Shown one piece after another: positions 17,401-28,254 of a stretch of 64,000 nucleotides of DNA. The notes under the pieces were generated by a model, which was not told where the DNA came from, did not search any database, and saw only the letters and a program-made list of their open reading frames with translations. The stretch is from CBDCWT01 sp965223305 (GTDB lineage: Bacteria > Planctomycetota > Planctomycetia > Pirellulales > Pirellulaceae): contig CBDCWT010000088.1 in NCBI GenBank assembly GCA_965223305.1, forward strand, positions 372,001 through 436,000. Reading direction: 5' to 3'. The position numbers and the translations under genes are program-made. Position 1 is the stretch's first letter; each line of letters begins with the position of its first letter.

Positions 17401-20070
17401 CCCGCTCCGCCTCAAGAGCGGTGTTGCCGTAGTACTGCAACGAATAGGAGGTCGTTCCACTGCCACTCACTCGCAGGGTGTAGAACCCAGACTCGGTCAC
17501 CGAACTTGGCGGCAAGGCGACCGGCGCTCCTTTGGTGTGGCTAGTTTGTGGCAGAGACACGCCCACTAGCTCGACGGTCAACGACTCATTCGAGGAAGGT
17601 TCTAGGTAGGCGCTCACCGTGGTGCCGGACTCGACAAAAACAGCGAAGTCGTGCGGGTCGCTCCCGCCCCTCAGGTAGCTCTCGTTCTGACTATAGAAGA
17701 TGAGTGCTTCGGGTGGACCGAACCGCTGCGCTGGGGCGAGTTCATTGTCGGCGATGTTGACGGTCAGCTCGTTGACGGAGAGCGTCGTCGGATAGTTCGG
17801 ATCTGATGACGCCACGACGCGATGCGTGATCGCGGTGTCGTGTACGCCTTCGAAGGTTGTGTCGTCGATCGCCCGCACGAACACTGTTTGCGGCGATTGA
17901 GTGGAGAAGACCAGGTCCAGCGTACTGGAAAAAGTGGATCCATCGCGACTCAGTTCAACTGCGTCGTCGGCTGCTACCCGAACGACCACATCGCTGCTCG
18001 GGGTGGTGTTCAGCGAGACCTCATACGGCACGGTGCCCCCGCCCTCGGAAACTCCCAGCGTTCCCTCGGGAACCACCGCCACGATTCCAGCTAACGGCGG
18101 GGTGATTGTCAGATTTGCATCGGAGATGTCAAAGAAGACGTTATCAACCGCTTCGAGCTTGATCCGGGCCTGGCTCGTCAAAATGTCGGGGATCACCACA
18201 TCTTCGGCTCCATCGTTCGAAGTGCGGGTCGCCAGTTGCACCGGGAAGGTAAGGCCACCGTCAGTAGATAGCAAGATGTTGACGCTTTGGGTGTTGATCC
18301 CGTTGCCGGTGGTCCCTGCCACGTCCCATGTCACTGACTGCACCGACCGACCCGGCACCGCGTTCGCAGCATTGAAGCTGGTCAGCCGAAAGGCCGATCC
18401 GGTATCGACGACACTCAGCTGTATATCATCGCTGTTGATACCGCCGCCGTCGCTACGGTTGTCCCGGATCGTCACGCGAAAGTTCAAGTCGCGGGTGGTG
18501 GTCGGCAGCGTTTCGCCCACGGAAGTTGTGTTGTTGAGCAAGTTCTCGATCCGCGGAAACGTACGTGTGGGGTCGGGTGTTGGTGGCCAGGCCCGGAACA
18601 GCGGGCCCGCCCCATCGTCACCTGCTTGCAGATCACGGCGTGGTCCTGTGTCTCGCTGTTCCCAACTGTAAGTCAGTCCGTCCGCCGAGTCCGCGTCGCT
18701 GCCAAACGCCGTCAAGACGAACGGAGTTCGAGCCGGTATCGTAGCGTCCAGACCGGCGTCGACGTTGGGAATGTTGTTGCCGGTCGGCGTCCTGGTCCCC
18801 ACGTTGGGAATCGCATTATCGACGTGATCCAGGATCTCCTCGAGACTGATCGAATGAAAGAACGGATCTGAGCTTGACTGGAGATTGTCATCGCCGCAGA
18901 GCCCAGCGTAAGACATGATCGTCGAGCCACTGCCTGGCTCGAAAGCAGTCGCACCGCTGTGCTCGAGCGGACCACACGCACCGCTATCTCCGTTCCAAGT
19001 GTGGCGGGCACCAAACTGGTGACCCACTTCGTGTGCCACAAAGTCGACCCAGAACGAATCGCCCGTGGGAGGCGAGATTCCCGAGGCGCCCTGCGCCTTT
19101 GACGGATTAATAGCATCGTCGATCCCCGCGGTACCCAGGGCAGCCAATCCGCCGCCGTCGGTGGCAAAAACGTGGCCGATGTCGTAGTTCGGGCTGCCGA
19201 TGATATTGTCGAGATTATTTTGATTCTGGGTCTGCAACGAAACGACGTCCCCGTTCGAGTAGGGATCGGTGAAGGCGTTGGTGTAGATGAGCTGATCGTT
19301 GTTCGCGACTAACTCGAGGCGGATAGCCAGGTCTCTCTCATAGATTCCGTTGATGCGATTGATGGCTGTAACGACAGCCGCCAAACCCAATTCGACTGTG
19401 CCGCCGTGAAACTGTGTGTATTCGCCAACCGCAGCGATTGCGGCGCGAAAAACGCGTAGCTCGGCGCCTGACGTCGCAGCCGCGGCGCCGATCTGGCGGC
19501 CCTCGGCGGCCAAGGGGGTCGCGTCTGCGGCAACGACCGTTCGTTGCGAGTTAGCTCGACCTCGATTCTCGACCAAGATCTCTGCGATCGGCGTGTTGTC
19601 ACTCGACGATGACCCCGGCCCGTAACTAGCGTAGTGGCGGTCGTCGAGGTGAAAGATTGGATCAACGTAATACGATTCGGCCGGGGAGATGACCTGGGCA
19701 TGCACACCCGCTGGAGTCCACATCCAACCTCAGGGTTGCCGCAGGGATCGTCGATACCCTGTCCGGCGTAGGTGCGTATCTGCGGATATTTCGCCGCCAG
19801 CGCAGGGGCCATCACCGGCGACTCGACCATCGCAAAGCGATCCAGCCGTCCATCGGGCCGGGGAATCGCCAATTCAACCGGAACGCCATTGCTGAGCTCT
19901 GCCGGGGCCGTTGCCAGCCGAGAAGTGAACTCCTGCGCGTCGAGCAAGAAGGCTTCATATTCGGCCGCCCGGATGTAAGATTTGTGGCCGTCGGCCAAGA
20001 CAGCGGCCGAGTCGACCGCCGTCCAAACGGAGTCGGCCGATAAGAGGCAGCGCGGTTCGAGCTGCTCCAC
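14465..20070 (-). CDS. Giant secreted metzincin protease with Calx-beta and dockerin modules (frameshifted near the N-terminus)
   Basis: The protein of about 1865 residues starts with the planctomycete motif EQLEPRCLLSAD (20070). Two single-base shifts at about 19725-19745 move the frame into the main 1752-residue reading frame; after correction the text runs GIDDP-ATLRLDV-TPAGVHAQV without a stop. The zinc site HEVGHQFGARH (231-241 of the main frame, near 19030) and Met-turn STIMSYAGLC mark a reprolysin-like metzincin. Further on are Calx-beta-like stretches (about 560-670 and 1220-1335), PPC-like segments, a cohesin-like beta domain (about 1470-1590) and two dockerin-like loops, DVSGNGAINAND and DISGNGRINATD. 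The same C-terminal module is found in the next gene. Probable cell-surface or secreted protease. Confidence 0.82.
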
Positions 20071-20305
20071 CGCGTGAGTTCGGCCCCCACCTCATTTGCT
20101 TGGACCAATTCAGGATCGCTCGCTGCAATCGCTGGCGCGGTCGCCTGGCTGCACGTTGGCGGCCGTGCCTCAACAAACGGAACATGCGCGGGGAGAGGAA
20201 AGAAGAGTTGGGCAAGCGGCTGTTCCCGGTAAATAATAGCTAGAGTATTACTCTAGATTATAGCCGGCCCGGGAGCGTCTTGCTGGGAGTCATCGCGATG
20301 CCGGT

Positions 20306-20957
20306 TTACGATTCTGTTCGCGATTCCAGAAACGACAGCAGGTCGATGAACTCTCGATCCGTCAACGTATTTTCGAGAGCTTCCGGCATCGTGCTTTCTG
20401 TTCTGGTAACGATTTCGTCTACGTCTCGTAGCTGAATCTCGCGCAACTTCCCCTGGTTGTCACCGATGACCAGCACGTCATCACTTTCGGAAACACGGAC
20501 GCCGGAGATGACGCTACCGTCTCTTAGGGCCACGACAACCGTCGTGTACCGAGGCGCTACCGTCCGGCTCGGATCAAGGATCGACTCAATCAGATGGATG
20601 CGCGAAAACTGGCGTCCGACGTTCGACAAATCTGGGCCGATACGGCCTCCTCGGTCGCCCATCTGATGGCAGCTAATGCAGGCCGCCTTCTTTAGGTCTT
20701 CAAAGACAGTACGTCCCTGGGCTGGATCACCTCGACTGTCGTAAAGCAAGCTGCGTCAACCGTTCGTGTTTGGCCTCGGAGCTGCGCCGCCGGAACCGCA
20801 GGTGAAAACGAGGCGTGGGGTCGTCTGAACGCACTTTCAGCCCAACGACGTTTTTGCCTCGGCGCAAATGCGCTGGAAAGCGATCTGAGTCAGGACGGAA
20901 CTTTGATGCCTTCTGGCGGTAGGAAATAGCGGGAGAAGGATTGGGCGCCCCACCTCC
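20306..20957 (-). pseudogene. 3' remnant of a PVC-type cytochrome c domain protein
   Basis: The fragment matches the C-terminal part of large planctomycete c-type cytochrome proteins: GKNVVGLKVRSDD and FHLRFRRRSSEAKHERLTQ, then the heme site CISCHQMGDRGGRIGPDL (CxxCH), then a segment of the type FSRIHLIESILDPSRTVAP and STMPEALENTLTDREFIDLL. A one-base shift near 20735 separates the two parts. Nothing of the large N-terminal part of such proteins precedes it; the end of the propeller/dockerin gene (stop at 20960) abuts it. It is therefore a truncated gene, unless translated from the TTG near 20749 as a small 147-residue heme protein without a signal peptide, which seems unlikely. Confidence 0.7.
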
Positions 20958-20959
20958 CG

Positions 20960-23900
20960 TCACAGAGAGATCAGCGCTGCGACAGCTTCTTCCAACGGCG
21001 ATCGGCGCCACTGTTCATCGTCATCGCCCGGCGTTGTATCGTCCATTTCCGCCATTGCCCGATCGACCGCAGCGGCGGGCAAAGCCACAGCCGCCGAGAA
21101 CTCCATCGTGGTGATTCGCTCCACTCCCTCGCCGGCCGCTGTCTCTGCCCCCGTACTTGACCGACGAGTCGGCGGGACGAACGTCGCAACGACCGCGGGG
21201 ATCGACGGAATCTCCGGGACGTCCGAGCCGGCCATGAACTGCGCGATCAGTGCGGCATCCAGCGAGTTGACCCTGCCATTGCCGCTGATGTCGGAGACGG
21301 ATTCGCGGATCTGAACGGGGCGTCGTAACGAAACCACTGTCCAGACCGGCCGCGACGCGAGCAACCTGAACTGCATCGCTGGCCGTGTACTTGACCGTTC
21401 CCCGAGACGTCCCCGAAATACTCGACCACATGCAGCGCGTCGTCGCCGATGGCCGGCAGTTCGACGCTAGCGCCATCCAAGACCGCGACTTCAGCGATCC
21501 GCAACAAGTGTTGCCGCCGGTAGATTTCATTCGGGCCACCTCCGAGCACCTTTGCCTGCAAACGAACAAAGTCGACCGGCCCCGGCGGGCAAGGCAATGG
21601 GGCTCGTCAACGCCAAAGTCACCAGTCCAGCGGTTGCTGCGTCTATACTCGCCGTGGCACCTGCAGGTAGCGCGTCGTCGACATGCGGCTCCCGTGACAG
21701 TCAGCAGAGTCGGGTCAAACTCGATGCTGACACTTATGGATCGGACTTCCGTACCGTCGCTAATCGAAACCGGAATGCCGTGCGTTGTGTTTGCCGGCAC
21801 ATTGATGGCTTGTCCTGGACCACGGGCGAAGTCCGGCAGTGAAACGACGCGAGTTCCCTCAATGGGCGGCAACACAGTAAACGTCTGTTCGAGGTCGTCG
21901 CCACCGATTCCATCGCCGTTGCCATCAAGCAGTCGGCCGTCCACGGACCTGAAACCGTCATCGTCGCTACGTAACCTCACCGTGTACGTATCGGGTGCAA
22001 GAGGAGGGCCCGACTTGACGAACATTACCGCGCGGAGCGACGGGTCTACAATAAGCGAACCGGAGACTTCTGCCAGTCTCCGCGCCGATCAGAGCAGCGT
22101 CGGCCGGTCCCAGTTGACCGGTCAGGGTGTCATAAAGATTGAGCCCACTAACGTCCAGGTCCGCGTTGAACTCGACAGTGACGTGAGAGGTGCCTGTGAC
22201 AATAAGTGAAGCCGACAGCCCCCCTGCGTCGTCGAGCGTGCTCGCATAGAGACCGACCGGTCCGAGGCGATCTGCACTCGCTCGAAACACAACCACGTTG
22301 GCCGCCGAAGTTAGCCTAAATCCGCCGAGGACGCCACCTTCAGTAATCAGTGGGTCGCTGATCTTGATTGAATCGCCTCCAGCGATCGGGGCTTTGTAGA
22401 GCTCAAACATCTCGGTGATCTCCTGGTCGGCGATATACACAACATCCCGACCGTCCTCGCTGAGCTGAAAGCCTGCCAACACGGTTGCGCCAGCCGGTAA
22501 ACTACGATTAAGCTTTACGGAGTCGCCACCGGCCAGCGGCACGCTGAACAACTCGAATGCTTCATCCGACTCTTGGTCCGCTCGGTACACGACTCGGCTG
22601 CCGTCTCCGCTGATTTCGAAACCGGTCCAAAACATCACCTCCACCGGGCAGCGGCGGATTCAGTAGCGTCGGGGCGCCGCCGGCGATGGGCACGCTTAGC
22701 AAGTCAAACACGTCGTCCGCGGCCTGATCGGCCCGAAAGACGACTCGGCTGCTATCGGGACTGATATGAAAGTCTGGCTCAACGTCACCACCGCTCACAC
22801 AACGGGCCGTTGAGCTTTACGCGCGAACCTCCCGTGATCTCAACGCTGTAAAGCTCGAGGTTCTGAAGCGAGTCTTGATTGGCCAGGTAGATGACTCGGA
22901 CGGCTATCGGAGCTGATTTGAAACCCGGGTGGCTGCCCTGCTTGATCGAAGACATCACCACCGCCCACCAGCGGCCCATTAAGCCTTGGTCGGCAAGCCG
23001 CCGCCGATAGGTATGCTGTAGAGCTCCTTGACTAAGCCCGTGTCTTGATCGGCTAGGTACACGGGACATGTGAGCTATCCGGGCTGATTTGGAGTGCGCG
23101 TACCGCGCGAAAACGATCGATTGGTGTGTTTTAGCTTGATAGCCCCACCACCTTCCATAGGAACACTGTAGAGCTCAGTTCGGCCGTCGACATCTTGATC
23201 GGCGGCGGTACACAACGTAGCGGCTGTTTTCGCTGAGTTGAAAGTCGGGTAGTACATCACCGCCGTTGACAGGCGGAACGTTTAGCTTGATAGCCCCGCC
23301 GCCAGAAAGAGGCACACTAAATAGCTCGAACACCTCGTCCTGGTGTTGATCCGCCCGATACACTGCTCGGCGACTGTCCGAACTGATTTGGAACTCGACG
23401 ACGTCACCATCAGTCACAATTGGGTCATTCAACCTGATCCAATCGCCGCCAGTTATCGGCACGCTATAGAGCTCTGCCACGTCTTTCTCGCCTTGTTGCG
23501 CAAGATAGACGACATGAGTGCTGTCTGGGCTGATCTGCAGCGCGCGAACTCCGCCAAATTCAACCAGTGGCCCGTTCAGCTTTGTTACTTTGCTGGTCGC
23601 AACTTCCACGCTGAAGAGCTCCGGCACTCCCTCCGTTTCGTGATCGGCAAGGTAGGCTGCAAACCGGCCATCAGCACTCAGCTGGAAGTTCGAGACGTCG
23701 CCTCCCAGCGTCTCGAACGGGGCGCTGCGCTTCAGTGAGTCGCCTCCGGCTAGAGAAGCGCTGAACAATTCGACTACGTTATTCGTGGTTTGATCAGCCA
23801 GATATATGACCTGCGCGCCGTCAGGGCTGAAGCGAAAGGGAAAACCGACAACCGTCGACAGCGTTCGCACGTCCCCACCGAAGACGAGCGGCAAATTCAA

Positions 23901-25373
23901 TTTGGTCGCGTCGCCGCCAGTTATCGGTACGCTATACAGTTCCCTGACTTCATCCGTGTCCTGATCCGCGATGTAGGCTACGCGACTGCTGTCGGGACTG
24001 ATCAATAGCGGGCCAGCGGTGCCGCCCTCGGCAAGGGGGCCGTTGAGTTTGATGGCGGTACCGCCGCCGATCGGAGCGCTATAGATTTCGAGGGCACCAT
24101 CCCTCTCCTGGTCGGCAGCGTAAACAACCCGCGTGCTGTCCGGGCTCAGCTGATACCACCAGAACACATCGCCTCCCTCTGCCAGAGTGCCGTTGAGCTT
24201 CGTTGCACTGCCACCGCCAATGGGGACACTGTAGAGTTCAATGACCTCGTCCGTCTCTTGGTCCGCACGATAGACGACGCGGCTACTGTCGGCGCTGATC
24301 GCATACACGTGGTCGACATCTCCATTCAACACGAGTTCAGCATTGAGCTTCGTGACATCACCACCGGTCAGCGGGACACTGTAGAGCTCATCGACCTCGT
24401 CCGTCTCTTGGTCCGCACGGTAGACGACGCGGCTACTGTCGGCGCTGATCTCAAACGAATTGTCGACATCTCCATTCACTACGAGCTCAGCACTGAGCTT
24501 CGTGGGACTGCCTCCCGTGACCGCGACGCTGTATAGCTCATGGATTCCATTGGTGTCCTGATCAGCCTGATAAACGACGTGATTAGCGTCGGGACTGATT
24601 CGAAATTCAGCCACGTCGCGGCCTCCGCTAAGAGCCTCGTTCAGCTTGGTCGTCGTACCTCCCGCGATGGGAACGCTGTACAGCTCCAAAACACGGCTCG
24701 TATCTTGAGCCGCCATATAGACTACGCGACTGCTGTCGGAACTGATTTCAAATCGCCACCAGTAGCTGCCACCCTCTACCAGTGGCCCGTTCAGCTTCGT
24801 CGACGCGCCTCCGGCGATATTGACACTATAGAGTTCGAAGACCTGATCGACGTCTTGGTCGGCTGCGTAAACGACACGGGTGCTGTCGGGGCTGATCTCG
24901 TATTTCAAGGGGTGGCGGTCCCATGCTGTTTCCACATTGCCGCCTTCAACGAGCTGCCCGTTCCGCTTAGTGATCGCGCCGCCGCGGACTGGAACACTGT
25001 ATAGTTCAATTGGAACTCCTGGGTCGCTAGCCACACGGAATACAGCAACGCGTCCGTCCCCACTGACCTTGAAGTCGAGCACCATGGCGGCGTCGGGCAG
25101 CCCTTCGCTCAGCCGCAGTACTTCGCCCGACGCGAAATCGACGCTGTAAAGCTGGAGGAGCCAGTCATTCCCATCGTCGGCACGGTAAACACCGAACTGC
25201 CCGTCCGATGTGACTTGGAAATCGTGGACGTCTCCCAGCAGAGCCTGCGGATCGTCCAGACGGACAACAGACAGCAGCCGCCGATCTTCGAGTCGTTCGA
25301 ATATCGGCGTTCTCTGAAGCAGGCCGTGGCGGGAGACAGGTCGTCGCCGTCGCGAGCGCTGAATGCGGGTGAC
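20960..25373 (-). pseudogene. Giant secreted beta-propeller/dockerin protein with multiple frameshifts
   Basis: The N-terminal motif FERLEDRRLLS marks a planctomycete exported protein. It is followed by about 20 tandem repeats of 45-50 residues with the pattern SPDSSRVVYRADQ-x7-ELYSVPITGG, like TolB/PD40 propeller blades. A domain shared with the neighbouring protease follows (LPDFARGPGQAINVPANTT), then a cohesin-like stretch and dockerin loops (GDVSGNG, DISGNGRVNSLD). The frame is intact from 25373 to about 23210, then breaks at least ten times down to about 21320. After removing inserted base(s) at each break the protein reads through to a stop at 20960. It is either a decayed gene or a sequence of poor quality. 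ATG 25373 or 25385 can start it. Confidence 0.75.
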
Positions 25374-25385
25374 CATGGCAATCAC

Positions 25386-25863
25386 TCCACTGATTCGAAA
25401 ATGGACAGCATTACCCTGTGATTCTGTCCCTCAGCGGGTAGCACCTCGCCCCGCCGAGGAGCCAGCTACTATCACATTCACTTGTGCTGTACGAAGGGAG
25501 TTCGCCGACAGTTCAGAACAATGTCTGCTCTGAGCGGCCTGCGCCCGAACGACAAGGTGTTCCCAAAAAAGTTCGAGTTTACGTGACGAATTCAGCCAGC
25601 GCCCGGCCGAGGGCCCCGGCGAGTTTGCGATGTGAAGCGAGCGCGACGCGCCTTACTCAGTTTGGCCTGCCTCTTCCTCTGCCGCCGGAGCTTCTTCAAT
25701 GATCTCGACGCCCATCACCGAAGCTGCGAAGGAAGTAGACGACTATACCCCACAGGACGGTTCGTCCTGTGCCGCTCGAAGCCGATCCGGGCGAATCGCG
25801 CTCTTGGCATCAATCTGACGACATTCAGGGCGGGCTGCCGAGCGGCTTCAGCTGAATTGTTTC
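25386..25863. other. Intergenic region with a perfect hairpin
   Basis: No gene is supported. The one notable structure is a perfect 9-bp hairpin at 25751-25771, CACAGGACG-GTT-CGTCCTGTG. No T-run follows on either strand within a few bases, so it is not a classical terminator. Open frames here are short and Arg/Ser/Pro-rich on both strands, as expected by chance in this GC content. Confidence 0.5.
25751..25771. other. Perfect 9-bp inverted repeat, 3-nt loop
   Basis: CACAGGACG and CGTCCTGTG pair exactly around GTT. It lies about 90 nt past the end of the minus-strand NTF2-like gene (stop at 25864), so in that gene's transcript it could form a 3' hairpin. A protein-binding operator is an alternative. 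No second copy was noticed in the window. Confidence 0.45.
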
Positions 25864-26360
25864 TCAGTGCGTGTACGGCAAGGACGAGTGATGGAGGTCA
25901 ATTAGAAGTTTGCGTGCCCGGCGCCGATAGCCAAAAGTGTACTCGACCTTGATTGACTCGCCGTCTGGTTTCGTGAAGAAGTAGTTCCCCATTGCAATCG
26001 CTCGCTCATCGTCTTCGATGATATCAGCGTTCATGAAGCGAACGGCTACGAACGGGGCGATTGCAAAGCCCTTATCTTCGCTGAAGCCCAACGGTGCAAA
26101 GTCATTGCCCACAAAATACGAAATCGCACCGTCAATAGTTGGTCGAAACTGGAGTTTCTCACACTTTGTCGGTCTAAAGAGCACTTTGTCTCTGCCACCG
26201 TAACCATATAAGTCCTCGATATGCCCTTTGGCACAAGCGACGAGATCGCCCCCCGTCATGTATACACGGCCGATGTCTACAATTGCACTCGCCCAACGAT
26301 CTTGAGCCTGTATGACTTCCCGCTTTGTAATCTTTTTTTCGCAGAAGATCTCTTCGCCAT
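25864..26360 (-). CDS. Small NTF2-like family protein, often labelled phosphoribosyl-AMP cyclohydrolase-like (frameshifted start)
   Basis: The clear part, from 26259, has DLYGYGGRDKVLFRPTK, LQFRPTIDGAISYFVG, EDKGFAIAPF, AIAMGNYFF and KVEYTFGYRR, ending LLIDLHHSSLPYTH. From memory this fits a roughly 160-residue family in marine bacteria with an NTF2-like fold that is often misnamed phosphoribosyl-AMP cyclohydrolase. Family members have more N-terminal sequence, and here ITKREVIQAQDRWASAIVDIG is coded upstream in the same frame but without a start. An ATG at 26360 (MAKRSSAKK) leads into it only if the frame changes by -1 in a run of seven A (26333-26339). This is a homopolymer error or possible slippage. 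The real activity is unknown. Confidence 0.62.
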
Positions 26361-26958
26361 GTTGTTTACCCCTTGAAGATTGAAAGACCTTAAACTCTAA
26401 TTATCCGCCGAACGTTCCAGTCGAACGCGAAATGCTTCTAGCAACGCGTAGTACAGACGAGGCGTCGCCTTTCCTGGAAATTGCTAACGGCTGGATTCTG
26501 CTCCTCATGGTTCTGCACCTAAGCCCGCGAGTACCGAGCTCCTAGCATTAACGAATTAGAATGATTTCGGCGCGACTGTTCAACTCATCCAACAGCATGT
26601 GGAGGAAGCTGTGGCCTTCCTCGATCTGCCGTCCCGAGCTGCTTAGGTGGGCGTGTCCTTACGCAGTTGGCCAGCCAGCCTCGGTCGAAAAGACCGAAGC
26701 TGTTTACGGATTTCCTTGGCGCTCAGGACAAAACGACGCGAGTTGCAAACGGAACCCGTCGAACGACCGAGGATAGCGTGTCCTTGTCAGTTGGGTGCGA
26801 TCGTCGCCCTATAGCGACCGGCAGTTCACTGCCTTCGTTGAGAGCCCGCAGGGCGGGAGAGGGAATGTTCTCCCTCACCCTTGACCCTCTCCCGGGGCGG
26901 AAGAGGGGACCATGTCGTGTCGCTGCGCGACCCTGCCTTTGCTGCTTTTCGACAAAGC
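26361..26958. other. Intergenic region with a degenerate palindromic repeat
   Basis: No gene is supported. Around 26846-26910 a degenerate relative of the 1.7-kb palindromic repeat is seen (GGCGGGAGAGGGAATG, CTCCCTCACCC, CCCTCTCCCGGGG). The rest shows no clear promoter, RNA gene or conserved reading frame. The minus-strand gene at 26959 ends immediately at its right border. Confidence 0.45.
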
Positions 26959-28167
26959 CTAGTCTGCGGACCCGGCGGCCAGTGGCTGAACGCGAACATT
27001 CCCAAAAGTGGCGTCGGCGTGATGGGTTAACAGCAGCGCCGAACCGCTGGCAAGATCCCCAGTTTCAAGCCGTTCCAGGTCCCATTCGCCAGGTTCCGGA
27101 TCACCAGCTGCCCAGAACTTAACACGATACCGGGATGCACCTGCCGCAGTGGTTTGGACGCGATGCCGCATGTGATAGACCCTTTCTAACTCAATGGTGC
27201 GGCGGCGATCCGATTCGACGTAGAACTCCCGCTTGCCGTCGAAGATGCGCCAACGACACTGATCCAAGTCCCGCGTCAACCGGAACTCTGCGGTGGCCCC
27301 CAGCGGATACCATTTGACGCTGGGCTGTTTACCGTCGGCGTCATGTCCCGGCCAGCGAAGTGCGATGGCGGCGTGGGTGACGTCCGTGGTATTCGGCCCG
27401 GTGCTCGGCGGAGTAAACGCGTGAAACGTAACCGTTGTGGCCACTTCATAGTCTCGCCAAGAAGCATCGCCGAATGCGACAACACGATCGTAGTATCGCT
27501 CAGTCGACCGAATTCCCTCTTTCGTCAACTCCCACTTGCCGTCGACGACCTGAGCGACGTCCGCGATCTGCTGCACTTCGCTCCAGTCAATCTCGTACGG
27601 CAACGGCCAACGGCGGATGTCGTCGATGTAGACAAGCTTCAGCGAGCGCGTGGCGACTAAACCGCTTTGAGTGGTTGCTCGCAGCACGACCTGGTTGTCG
27701 CCGACTTCGAGCAATCGGCGATCGATCTCCAGGTTGAAGTCACCGGTTCGTGCCAGCCTTTTGAAGTCTTCTCGAAACGAGAGTGGTTTCGCCGCGGCGC
27801 CGTTCAGCGAATAAGTCAAGGAGCGCAGGGCCTCTCTCGACGCCACGTGCCCTAGCACGTTGACCCAACGCTGCGGATGGCCAAGATGTCCGAATCGCTG
27901 TTCGGATCCGTACCAAAAGTGGATAACCGGACTCTGAGAGTCAGATCGACGTTCGCTGGAAGAAGTCGGCGAACGTTGCTGATCGCTGAGGTGCATCAAC
28001 AACAACTGACCGCGCACATTGACTCGATTGACGGCTCGGGATGCGAGTCGAGCCGGTCCATTGGTGGGGGCCTCTGAAATCAGGAGTACTCCGATCACCA
28101 GTGCCAGTCCGCCGAGCACTCGCAGATTGTATTCGTGCTGCCGCCGCTGTCTAAATTTCCGCAACAC
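26959..28167 (-). CDS. Membrane-anchored protein with a concanavalin-like beta domain, function unknown
   Basis: About 402 residues. One hydrophobic segment near the N-terminus (LRVLGGLALVIGVLLIS) should anchor the protein with its bulk outside the cytoplasm. The middle, PQRWVNVLGHV and SLTYSLNGAAAKPLSF, looks like an Ig-like fold. The C-terminal half, with WRDYEVATTVTFHAF, HAAIALRWPGH and ALLLTHHADATFGNVRV, looks like a LamG/DUF1080-type concanavalin fold used in carbohydrate-related proteins of planctomycetes. GTG 28167 was chosen because GAGG lies 5 nt before it; the frame extends to 28209. It is divergent from the next gene, so both promoters must lie within about 90 nt. Confidence 0.6.
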   Translation of the reverse strand: MLRKFRQRRQHEYNLRVLGGLALVIGVLLISEAPTNGPARLASRAVNRVNVRGQLLLMHLSDQQRSPTSSSERRSDSQSPVIHFWYGSEQRFGHLGHPQRWVNVLGHVASREALRSLTYSLNGAAAKPLSFREDFKRLARTGDFNLEIDRRLLEVGDNQVVLRATTQSGLVATRSLKLVYIDDIRRWPLPYEIDWSEVQQIADVAQVVDGKWELTKEGIRSTERYYDRVVAFGDASWRDYEVATTVTFHAFTPPSTGPNTTDVTHAAIALRWPGHDADGKQPSVKWYPLGATAEFRLTRDLDQCRWRIFDGKREFYVESDRRRTIELERVYHMRHRVQTTAAGASRYRVKFWAAGDPEPGEWDLERLETGDLASGSALLLTHHADATFGNVRVQPLAAGSAD

Positions 28168-28254
28168 TGTTTCCTCGAGGCAATCATGTTGAGATAATTG
28201 AGGGAACAAACACGGCCCAAAGCCGCGATCGCTACTGCGCCCACGTCATCAGGT

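Noticed and set aside
21385..22209. 274-codon plus-strand frame opposite the propeller gene
   Set aside because: It lies in the frame-broken block and mirrors the shared cohesin-like module; the minus-strand reading is supported by homology to the neighbouring gene.
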